Assembly: GCA_001953115.1 (NCBI GenBank)
Contig: LSSL01000381.1
Location: forward strand, 8,836 to 19,798
Source of the DNA: Smittium mucronatum
Lineage: Eukaryota; Kickxellomycota; Harpellomycetes; Harpellales; Legeriomycetaceae
Reading direction: 5' to 3'
Length of the DNA stretch: 10,963 bases
Shown: positions 1-7,718 of the stretch, in pieces
Position numbering within the stretch: the first letter of the stretch is position 1
Layout of the letters: every line of letters begins with the position of its first letter
Translations under genes and position numbers: made by a program
Notes under the pieces: generated by a model
The model's database searches: none
What the model was told of the DNA's origin: nothing
What the model saw: the letters and a program-made list of their open reading frames with translations, nothing else

Positions 1-22
1 TTTTTTTTTTTTTTTTTTTTTT
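1..22. repeat. Poly-T run at the left edge
   Basis: Twenty-two consecutive T bases open the window. Because the other end also stops inside a simple repeat, this is probably a contig edge where assembly broke and not a biological boundary. Confidence 0.9.
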
Positions 23-146
23 CTTGAAATTGCCAACTAGATTGTTTATTTACAGTGTATTTAACTGATCTTTCTCAACAGCTAGATTTCCTTATCTTTT
101 ATTTGGCACAAAAAACAGCAATACAAGAATCACGACGATAAACGAA

Positions 147-212
147 TTTTCCCCCTCCCTCGATTTATCCTTCATAACCTTTCCCCTTTTTTTCGGCAAA
201 AAAAAAAAAAAA
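147..212 (+). promoter_or_regulatory. Pyrimidine-rich block and A15 run upstream of CTU1
   Basis: A C/T-rich tract (147-194, with runs of C5, C4 and T7) is followed by GGC and then 15 consecutive A (198-212), ending 54 bases before the CTU1 start codon. CT-rich blocks and poly(dA) tracts are common in fungal core promoters, where they mark transcription start regions and exclude nucleosomes. That role is inferred from position and composition only. No convincing TATA box can be singled out in sequence this AT-rich. Confidence 0.35.
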
Positions 213-266
213 CAATCAAACTTTTGCAAATATTTTAATCAAGCAATTACAATAATCTTGATCGAG

Positions 267-1547
267 ATGGCGAAACTGTGCGAAATATGCGGCAAGAACA
301 GATCCATAATCAAACGACCAAAGACCCGGCAATCGATCTGCAAGACGTGTTTCTTTACCGTGTTTGAAGAGGAGATCCACAACACTATTGTTGACAACAA
401 GCTGTTCAAGCGAGGCGATCGTGTCGCTATTGGGGCCTCGGGCGGTAAGGACTCGACTGTGCTCGCACATATCATGAAAACCCTAAATGAGCGGTACGAT
501 TACGGTCTTGAATTGTTTTTGCTGTCCATTGACGAAGGAATCAGCGGATACCGTGACGATTCCCTTGAGGTACATTTATTTTTTTTATTTTTTTCTTCCC
601 GCAATAGCAAAAAATATATACAAAGAACCAGAAGGTATTGTTTTTATTACACTCTTGTTGGAAACTGTAAATGCAATGTTGTTGATTAGACGGTGAAGCG
701 GAACAAGGAACAATACGGCATGGAGCTGGTTATATTGTCGTACAAGGATCTGTATGGCTGGAGCATGGACGAAATCGTCGAATCCGTTGGCCGGAAGAAC
801 AACTGCACGTTCTGCGGCGTGTTCAGACGGCAGGCGCTCGACCGCGGCGCCCTAATCATTGGCGCCAACCAGATAGTTACTGGCCACAATGCCGACGATA
901 TCGCCGAGACCGTCCTCATGAACATGCTGCGCGGCGACGTGGCCCGGCTTGCCCGGTGCACCGAAATCGTATCCAATAGCGATGATCTCGTCGCGCGCTC
1001 CAAACCGTTTAAATACACGTATGAGAAAGAGATTGTCATGTACGCCTACCTCAAGAAGCTGGACTATTTCGCTACCGAGTGCACGTACTCCCCGAACGCG
1101 TACCGCGGCCATGCTCGCGTGTTCCTCAAGGACCTGGAAGCCGTCCGGTCCAGCTCCATTCTCGACATTATCTACAGCGGAGAACTGCTCACCATCAAGA
1201 GTAAAGTCAAAATGCCCGTCCAGTCCACCTGCCAGAACTGCGGCTACATGTCTAGCAACGATCTGTGCAAGGCCTGCGTCCTCCTCGAGGGCTTGAACTC
1301 CGGCCTCTCCGCCACTTCCATCAGCAAACACAGCTCCTCGCTCGTTTCTAACCGGAACGTGTCCCATTCCATGGATGCTTTATCCCTGTCTCAAAACTCA
1401 CACGTTTTGGTCCATGATGATACTAACGTACTAACAGCCCATTTCGATGTCCTCAGAGCCGGTTTAGAGAAATCCAGAAACCTACATAAAGAGTCTGAAA
1501 GCTGTTGCACATCTGGATCCTGCACTGCTTGTCCTACCGCATCCTAG
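267..1547 (+). CDS. CTU1: Cytosolic tRNA 2-thiolation protein 1 (CTU1/NCS6), two exons
   Basis: Adenylates and thiolates wobble uridine 34 of tRNA-Lys, -Glu and -Gln (mcm5s2U) in the cytosol, working with CTU2/NCS2 and taking sulfur from URM1. Exons are 267-569 and 690-1547 (386 aa); the intron is phase 0. Visible parts: N-terminal zinc ribbon C5xxC8/C25xxC28; PP-loop ATPase motif SGGKDS at 58-63; C140xxC143 in [16 protein letters not shown] at 166-171; third active-site cysteine C232 in [13 protein letters not shown]-terminal zinc ribbon C282xxC285/C294xxC297. The family core ends near 306, leaving an 80-residue Ser/Cys-rich tail (C373, C374, C379, C382). I chose the ATG at 267 because the zinc ribbon follows directly and the context is good (G at -3, G at +4). 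Exon 2 is strongly GC-rich (39 of 60 bases in 1081-1140), unlike its surroundings. All catalytic residues are present, so it should be functional. Confidence 0.96.
570..689 (+). other. CTU1 intron 1 (120 nt, GT-AG, phase 0)
   Basis: The donor is GAG|GTACAT and the acceptor GATTAG|ACG. Removing the intron joins YRDDSLE to TVKRN, a continuous stretch in CTU1 homologues. The intron length is a multiple of three, and the exon 1 frame stays open through it. The only in-frame stop is the TAG at 687-689, which is also the splice acceptor. No strong branch-point consensus is seen; TTGATTAG lies very close to the 3' end. Confidence 0.93.
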
Positions 1548-1653
1548 CTTTTATTGTTTTAAAAAAAAAAATTAACGATAACAGAAATAGCAACTCTTTT
1601 CGTTTGATTTCTGCATATCATTTAAATTGGAGTTTATAGCTGCTTTTTAAACA

Positions 1654-1659
1654 TTTATT
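1654..1659 (-). terminator. Candidate SLD5 poly(A) signal (AATAAA on minus strand)
   Basis: TTTATT on the plus strand reads AATAAA on the minus strand, about 226 bases beyond the SLD5 stop codon. Such hexamers arise by chance in AT-rich DNA, so this is only positional support. Confidence 0.3.
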
Positions 1660-1765
1660 TGGGTCTTTATATAGTCGACCTAATGCTTTTAGGATCTTTC
1701 TTTTCTTTTTTTGGAGAGGATAGAACTCTCTACAGCTCCATAATTAATTATTGTATTTAAAACTA

Positions 1766-1771
1766 AATAAA
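1766..1771 (+). terminator. Candidate CTU1 poly(A) signal (AATAAA)
   Basis: This AATAAA lies about 219 bases after the CTU1 stop codon. It is past the candidate SLD5 signal at 1654-1659, so transcripts using both sites would overlap in antisense by roughly 100 bases. It could be a chance match in this composition. Confidence 0.3.
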
Positions 1772-1884
1772 ATTTACAAAATCTAACTATATCAACTTTG
1801 CACTTGCATCGTTTCCCTCAATTCAATTCAACTATGGTATTGACTTTCTCCCATTCCACTTAGAACTCGAATATCTCCAATGGT

Positions 1885-3174
1885 TTATAATAATACAGCA
1901 CTTCCAGAAGCTACCAAAGACTTTACGTTCCTGTATGCAGTGATGAATATATTGTTCTTCTCCATCGTTACTATGTCTCCACTAGACAAATTTAAATAAA
2001 ACTAAAGATGAAATCGTTTGCAGTAGTAAAGCAAAAAAAAAAAAAAAGAGGAGAGGGGGTTACCTTGTCACTAGTTGATATTCTCCAACATCCTTTACTA
2101 TTTTACAAAACACAGCTGAATCGAAGTTGGGTTCTGAAACGAGTGATAGTCCTTCTAAATCTGTTCCTGTGGTTGTTTGCAAAGAGTGCGGAATGCTTTT
2201 CAGAAAAGAATCGTTGTAGTACCTGTTCACTGATTTAGATAGACTTTCGGTACACAATAAAATTAGTTGAAAAAAAACCCCCATTTTAATTTTTAAAAAA
2301 AAGTACTCTATATTTGGGAAATTTAAAATTGGGGTTATTTTTTTTGGTACCTTTTGGCAAATTCTAATTCTTGTGGAGATAAATTCTTTGAGGCTTCAGC
2401 AACAGTCGCGTACCACATTACATTTTTCTCAATCTAAAAATAAAGGAAAAAAATACATCAAATAATGTTTAAATGGGATTGTTAATTGAATTTTAATTTG
2501 TACCTTTGCCAAACGAATCCTGAGATAGGATTTTATCAAATATTTTGCTCTTTCTACATCTGTTTGAAGAATCATTGACTCTAAACTAAGAAGCGGATTT
2601 CCACTTTTCCTCAATTCTTCAATTTTTTCAACCTATTAATTCATTTATTTTTAGATTTTACAAGAGTGTACTTTTTGATGATTCGAAATTTAGAAATTAA
2701 AGTTTAAAAAGAAAAGAAAAGAAAAAGAGTATATTTTTTTACCTGAAATTGAACCAATTCTCCAAGATTTTCGAGTTCTGACTTTCTATATACTAGTAAT
2801 TCGGGGGAACCCTTTTCGTTAATCAAAGAGGTGGTTAGAATCGACCAGTCATCCTGCTCTTCACTCTCATGTTCATCAATTTCAAATTCCAAATTAGCAT
2901 CTGAATCGTTGAATTTAGAGGAATTGTGATTTTGCATTGAATCCAAATCATCTGATCTATATATCTCCCGATTGATGCCCCCCGAAAAATTTCCATTTTC
3001 TTGATCAAAATCCAACTTTAGGGGTGCATCCTGGTAAAATTCAGTGTTTGATTGATTAATTGAAGACGCGCCATCTCCAAAGTCTGAGAAAGTATCTAAT
3101 TCGTACCTGGAGCCTCCAGTATAATCTGTAGCAGCTCGATTTGAATACGTCATAGAATCATCCTGGTCTTCCAT
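1885..3174 (-). CDS. SLD5: GINS complex subunit SLD5 (GINS4), five exons
   Basis: SLD5 joins PSF1, PSF2 and PSF3 in GINS, which with CDC45 and MCM2-7 forms the replicative helicase in the nucleus. Exons on the minus strand: 3174-2743, 2632-2504, 2433-2351, 2243-2064 and 1981-1885. They sum to 921 nt, giving 306 aa plus TAA. The four introns (110, 70, 107 and 82 nt) all have GT..AG ends, and the phases (0, 0, 2, 2) close exactly. Family marks: SLINEKGSPELL (116-127), the helix ERAKYLIKSYLRIRLAK (171-187) running into IEKN, LSPQELEFAK (205-214), a segment that aligns without gaps to the metazoan protein through IPHSLQ, and the C-terminal LVASGSAVLL (297-306). Residues 1-110 are an acidic, Asp/Glu/Ser/Asn-rich extension absent from the 223-aa human protein. 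The start is the first ATG after an in-frame TAA (3198-3196). The gene appears intact. Confidence 0.95.
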
Positions 3175-3281
3175 ACTTTCCTCTAGAATAATTTCTTAAT
3201 AGCACCCCTATAAACTACTGATTTGAATATAAAAATGGAGTTTTTGTAAAAACGAAGATATAATAAATTATTACTAGTATA

Positions 3282-3356
3282 TTAAACTTTAAAATTTGTT
3301 TCTGAATATTTGCTTTCGTTTCTTGATAAAAAATGTTGTGATGTTGAATTGGCCAT
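3282..3356 (-). CDS. Small upstream ORF or alternative first exon before SLD5 (24 aa)
   Basis: An ATG at 3356-3354 in good context (A at -3, G at +4) opens a 24-codon frame beginning MANSTSQHFL and ending in TAA at 3284-3282, about 107 bases upstream of the SLD5 start. If the SLD5 mRNA begins above 3356, it would be an upstream ORF that lowers translation of SLD5. It could also be a chance ORF. I see no good donor site that would make it an SLD5 first exon. Confidence 0.25.
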   Translation of the reverse strand: MANSTSQHFLSRNESKYSETNFKV

Positions 3357-4362
3357 TATTAAATATATAAAATCAAATATAAACAATTCTGTCTAATGAA
3401 ATGCCAGAATTCACATTTGAAATCTTTTGATATTTTCAAACTGCAAAAACTTCACAATTTCTTCAGATCTGGTGAATAATAGGCCTAATCAAAACAGGAA
3501 ACTCTACTAATCATAAAGCTCAGAATATTGCAGCTATACCATAATACCTCTGCTAATCACCCTTGCCATAATTACATTAGCTTGTTTCTAATATTCTCCG
3601 AAGCACAGAATCTTTAAATGGTTTTTTAAATTTCTCTATTTTCGCAGCAAATTCCACATAAAAACATGTGAAGTCTTGTTACACTAAATTTAAAATTTTA
3701 TAGAACATACCAGTCGTATATTTCTTTATGCTATTCTGAAAACATTTAATTTCAAATATTTTTTAACATACTTCTTTTCCAAGAATCAGATTTTTATTTA
3801 TACACCCAATTTATAAAAATAATTTATATTTTTTGATATCAGCTTTCCGAAATTTTGTAATCTTTGATTTTCATTTGGTTTTTGGTGCGTTTGCCGAATA
3901 TTTATTTTAAAAAAAGGAGAATTTTATCCTATATTTCGCCAACTAGCCTAAAAATGATTAAATAAAAATAGAATATAAATCCTTTGAGTGATTCGTGTTA
4001 GTCCAAGTGCGGCTAATAGTATGGATGAGAATAGCATTTTTATATTTATGCAATCCAACCCCCTTTATATATTATACATTAATTTTGTTGTTTTTTAGTT
4101 CCAACTAATTAATTATAGTAATTCGGCCCATCACTTTTGGTTTTAATAAAGCTTAAGTTGTTTGATATCTAGCTTCAGGAAAACGTTTAAATGATTCATA
4201 TCTTCATCTTTTTTTGTATAAATTACATGTAATTTAGACTTTGGTTTCATAGCTTGATAAATTATAACGAAATGCGCTGGTGTTTATCTAAGAACTACAA
4301 AAAGTAAATTGTAGTTTTTCTGATAAAGCAACGCCTAATATTGATATTTATGTCATAATAAT
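3357..4362. other. AT-rich region without an identifiable gene
   Basis: No intact ORF, RNA gene or clear element is seen. Slightly less AT-rich patches occur near 3560-3610 and 3990-4030. A 37-codon hydrophobic stop-free stretch lies on the plus strand around 3990-4100 and a short protein-like one on the minus strand around 3400-3480. Both are within what chance allows at this composition. Confidence 0.6.
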
Positions 4363-4551
4363 ATGGATATGAGTGAAAGAGGATCTGCTTATCGTTCTTA
4401 AAGCCCTTCTCTGAGAAAAAAACGGAATGAAAATTATCTCTTTCAATACCAGCCTCATCATTTTTTGACAATTATAGGATTTTTAAAGTATTTAAATTTT
4501 CACAATCTAACCAATAAACACTACTCTAAACCCAAGCTAAAGCCCTTATAA
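4363..4551 (+). pseudogene. Unidentified protein-like stretch with one in-frame stop
   Basis: From ATG 4363 the frame reads MDMSERGSAYRS, meets TAA (4399-4401), then stays open for 49 codons to TAA 4549-4551. The second part is rich in Arg, Lys, Asn, His, Gln and Pro (for example YLFQYQPHH), more like protein than random AT-rich translation. I recognise no family. It may be a decayed gene fragment or chance; the length alone is not significant. Confidence 0.2.
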
Positions 4552-4694
4552 AATATGCATTTTTAAAAAAGGTTTTAATATAAATTATCGATGCCTAGTT
4601 TATAATATGTGATTAAAATATTTTTAATGATAAATTTCATTCTTAAAACTAAAAAAATAATACTAAAAAAACATGGTCATAACATCTATTAAAA

Positions 4695-4752
4695 CCCTTG
4701 AACCAACTACCTTGAGGTATGGAGCTGCTAAAGCGGCAGAGGGGAGTTGGGT
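4695..4752. other. GC-rich island with potential three-stem fold
   Basis: This short block stands out from surroundings that are about 80% or more AT. CCAACT (4703-4708) is perfectly complementary to AGTTGG (4745-4750). Between them are an ACCT/AGGT hairpin (4709-4718) and a CTGC/GCAG hairpin (4725-4739), giving a possible three-way junction. It is not a tRNA: no 7-bp acceptor stem and no box B. The same bases also read as a 30-codon ORF (MVITSIKTLEPTTLRYG...). Whether it is a structured RNA, a transposon piece or a coding relic cannot be decided here. Confidence 0.3.
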
Positions 4753-4849
4753 GAATTTTTTCTGAATTTTTTTCACTTTTTTTAATTTTTTTCAAACTAG
4801 TTTTTATAACTTTTTATTAACTTTAAAATAAATTTCCCTTAAAAAAAAT

Positions 4850-4868
4850 ATTATTATTATTATTATTA
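4850..4868. repeat. Short TTA trinucleotide repeat
   Basis: About six perfect TTA units. It is a small microsatellite in AT-rich DNA. Confidence 0.85.
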
Positions 4869-5507
4869 AAATTTATTAAAAGCTAAATAAATCATGATTC
4901 GACTCTATTATTGGAAAAACTTTTAATAATATCATGAAAGGAAGAAATAACCATGTTTTCTCACAATTCAGTTTTTGAAGAACTCACCTCATTTTTACAA
5001 AATATAAATAAAAGGTTTAAATAAATTCAAATTTTGGAAAAATCGTCAATCTGCATTAAAAAATGATAATACTATAATATAAACTTTATTTATGTTTATT
5101 TGAAATTCTATTAAAATTCTATTCATAAAAAATAGTTATAATTTGGTCTTTTGATAAATTGATACCCTTGTGAAACTTACCAAATATAAAATACAAAAAA
5201 GCATTACAATAAAACTAACCATAATTAAATCGCTATTATATCATTTAGACACTGTTTTTTTCCTTTTTTAATTAAAGAATTTATTTTTATTTTTTAACAA
5301 TTTATAAAATAAATTCTTCGAAGTTATTCTTACCCTTTATGTAGATTTTTTCAAATTTATTCTTGTTAAAAGGTGTAATTATTTTTTCCGTTCAAGTTCT
5401 AAAAAAATTGGTTTTTTAATGCAAAAAAAGGTAATTATTTTTTATAATGAATATTCCTATTCTTGATTTGTGCCAAATTTCTTATGAGTCTGTACATTTT
5501 CTTCATT

Positions 5508-5524
5508 TATATATATATATATAT
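5508..5524. repeat. Short TA dinucleotide repeat
   Basis: Seventeen bases of alternating T and A. Confidence 0.85.
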
Positions 5525-5699
5525 GTTGGTAAAAAATACTTTTAGAAATATACTTATATTTATCTAAAAAATTTATTTTATTTTATTTTTTATTGAAAAT
5601 CAAGGCTCCATATCAAACTATAATTAATTAGAGATTATTATATCAACAAAAGTAAAAATAAAAGTGGTTTTGAAAAATTCTATGGTTTTTTAACTGTAG

Positions 5700-5933
5700 A
5701 AATTGGGTAAAAACTTTTATTCGACTATTTTATTAAATTCTACCGATTGGAAATTTGAACGTTCTATGAATGGATTTGGATTTTTTAAATTTATTTCTCA
5801 AAGCTATGTTTTAATATATTTTTAGTAAATTTTTATAACCTAATATGAGGATCTAATAAGAATTAGAGGTGCTAATTTCAAAATTTCTCGCATTGTTCTT
5901 CAAAGAATTAGTGATATCCGAATAATTGGATAT
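5700..5933 (+). pseudogene. Unidentified decayed coding stretch
   Basis: One plus-strand frame is open for 41 codons (5700-5822; includes STDWKFERSMNGFGF), passes a cluster of stops (TAG at 5823, TAA at 5826 and 5841), then is open again in the same frame for 30 codons (5844-5933; includes IRGANFKISRIVLQRISD). The amino-acid mix looks protein-like, and the shared frame suggests one broken gene. No family is recognised; a relation to the transposase relic further right is possible but unsupported. Confidence 0.3.
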
Positions 5934-6843
5934 TAATAAAATAATCGATTTTATTTCTTCAAAAAAATATATAGCTGTCTTTCTATACAATAATACTAGC
6001 TCATTAAAAAAACTCTAAAAATATTATTTGCTGATATTTACTTTATAAAATGGTTTCCATAACCCTTTTATATCAAAATGAGAAAATTACTTAAATTATT
6101 TAAGCATATTTGTGTTTATTAAGTGAAAAATTTGAAAAACTATGAAAATATATCTTCTTTTTTAAGAATTTTTTTTTTGTAAATTTCGGGAAACATTAAA
6201 AAATATTTGTATGAACATACTTTAAAATGAGAGATAAATTTTCCATATGTAAGAAAATATAGGAAGGATATAGGCCAATAAAGAATTAGGAAATTTTTGT
6301 CGAATATGACATTATATATTTAAATAAGCTATCTTTATTCGCATGAACCAAAGTTTTATAATAAAATTTTGTTCAATACTGAGAACATAAATTATATTAC
6401 TGGTTTTATTTCATATTATTTTGATAAAATATACTTTTTATCCCTAATAATTCTATTAAAATCGGAATTTAGATATGTTAATATGTCTAAATCTCATACG
6501 GAGACAAAATTAACTTACTTTTATAGTACATAAAACGTTATTTTAAAATTTTTAAAAATAACTGAAATTTCGAATCTCCGGCTGATTGATATTCACTATC
6601 AATATCTCGATTTATAAAATAATAGGAAATATTGGTTGAAATTTTTTCTATTTCCGATGAAAAGCGATGAAAAATTCTCCTAACTTACATATTATAAAAG
6701 AAACATTGATGTGGAATTGATAATTTATGTTATTTTTTTTTATAAATAGGAATAACAGACCCTTTACTGATTAAAAAATAAGAATATGGAGAGCATCATA
6801 AGTGTTTTATTAAACATGAGATTTCTGTGATATCATATGGTAG
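5934..6843. other. AT-rich region without an identifiable gene
   Basis: No ORF of note. A 7-bp inverted repeat (ATTGATA/TATCAAT, 6585-6603) is the only local structure seen and is expected by chance. Short protein-like phrases around 6780-6840 may belong to the decayed stretch that follows. Confidence 0.6.
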
Positions 6844-7041
6844 ATTTACCTTCATACATCTTTATTTGTGGTGTCGATTCATTATAACCCTGTTAATGAA
6901 AAAATTGAGAGTTTGTATCGAAATTATTTTAAATTAATCTTTAGCTATTTTAGAATTGGCTACTGGTGAGTTTGTAATGAGTGGCTAATAATTTCTGAAA
7001 CTATATATATAGGAAGAACAGTGTGGTTATTCAAAAAAGAA
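6844..7041 (+). pseudogene. Unidentified decayed coding stretch
   Basis: One frame is open for 41 codons (6844-6966; includes SIHYNPVNEKIESLYRNYF), interrupted by TGA (6967-6969), then open 24 more codons to TAA at 7042-7044. An alternative reading removes the stop as a 47-nt intron (GTGAGT donor at 6966, TATAG acceptor ending 7012), but that is shorter than any intron in the two real genes here. No family is recognised. Confidence 0.3.
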
Positions 7042-7129
7042 TAAATATTAATTATGTGCGAATAAGTTTTCAATAATATCAATTAATATCATTAAACCCT
7101 ATAATATTCATATATTTTCATTAAATTAA

Positions 7130-7351
7130 AATATATCTTGTATAGAAATAGATGATATCGAAGGTAAGGATTTTGATATTTTTTCCGCTAAGCTACAATC
7201 ATTATCCAAGGTGACTAGAGATGAATATATAGGTTCTATAGATAATCTAAAGCCTTCGACTGGTATATTTTTAGCGTTTATTAAAATTTTCATATTCAAT
7301 TCCAATATAAGAAACAATGACTTAAGTTTTTATGGTTTGGTGAGAATAAAA
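7130..7351 (+). pseudogene. Unidentified 74-codon open stretch lacking a start
   Basis: A plus-strand frame is free of stops for 74 codons and ends at TAG 7352-7354. It has no ATG, so it would be a fragment or an exon (a TATAG acceptor-like site ends at 7145). The composition is protein-like, with IDDIEGKDFD and SKVTRDEYIGSIDNLKPS. It follows the 6844-7041 stretch in another frame and may be part of the same decayed gene. The opposite strand also carries a 63-aa ATG ORF (7317-7126). I prefer plus for its richer residue mix, but neither matches a family I know. Confidence 0.3.
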
Positions 7352-7399
7352 TAGCAAAAATAATCTATGAAGATGAAGGAAAGGATTTCAACCCCCCTC

Positions 7400-7417
7400 C
7401 TCAGATAAATATCTGAG
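7400..7417. other. Perfect short hairpin
   Basis: CTCAGAT and ATCTGAG form a perfect 7-bp stem around AAAT, just after a C6 tract. No function can be assigned. No T-tract or gene end adjoins it. Confidence 0.5.
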
Positions 7418-7705
7418 TATTCGAGATAATTAAAGTGTAATGAATAATATTGGTACTTTTCATAATATTGATAATAATATAAGCGTATTTGGAAAATTAT
7501 CTCCTTATTAATAACTATATTTAACTCTAGACTCCTTGATCGAATTTATGTTATTGTTATTTTTATTATTTTTATTTTTATTGATTTAAAAAAAATATTA
7601 TAACTATGCTAAGCCTGGATAATTTTTTTTATCTATTGAAAAAAATTAGCCAATAAAAATCAAGTCATACCAGGAAAACCCCATTTTTTTACTATAAAAA
7701 AGTGA

Positions 7706-7718
7706 GGGGGGGGGGGGG
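7706..7718 (+). repeat. G13 homopolymer
   Basis: Thirteen consecutive G bases in otherwise very AT-rich DNA, preceded by an imperfect inverted arrangement (CCCC plus T-run, then A-run plus G-run, about 7679-7718). It is prone to slippage and sequencing error, so its exact length is uncertain. Confidence 0.85.

Larger units (their letters stand above)
1548..1884. other. Convergent intergenic region between CTU1 and SLD5
   Basis: This 337-base AT-rich spacer separates the two stop codons and must hold both 3' ends. It contains an A11 run just after the CTU1 stop and candidate poly(A) signals on both strands. No ORF or RNA gene is seen. Confidence 0.8.
4552..5699. other. AT-rich region with simple repeats and one GC-rich island
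   Basis: This stretch is among the most AT-rich in the window (9 GC bases of 60 in 5101-5160). It contains the GC-rich island at 4695-4752, a TTA trinucleotide run at 4850-4868, a TA run at 5508-5524 and many A/T homopolymers. A 30-codon ORF (4673-4765) crosses the island. Nothing else is supported. Confidence 0.6.

Noticed and set aside
258..689. 143-aa ORF starting at TTG 258
   Set aside because: It is CTU1 exon 1 with a non-ATG start plus unspliced intron; the true start is ATG 267 and the exon ends at 569.
852..1367. 171-aa minus-strand ORF and a 115-aa plus-strand ORF inside CTU1
   Set aside because: They are shadows of the GC-rich CTU1 exon 2, where stops are rare in other frames; no family signature.
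2008..2238. 76-aa plus-strand ORF
   Set aside because: It lies antisense to SLD5 exon 4, whose frame matches the family without gaps.
4896..4906. GATTCGACTCT, resembling a tRNA box B
   Set aside because: Two mismatches to the consensus, no T-arm stem, and no box A or acceptor stem at the right distance.
6585..6603. ATTGATA/TATCAAT inverted repeat
   Set aside because: A 7-bp AT-rich stem is expected by chance in this composition.
7126..7317. 63-aa minus-strand ATG ORF
   Set aside because: It overlaps a longer (74-codon) plus-strand open stretch with a more protein-like mix; no family match either way, so not called as a gene.
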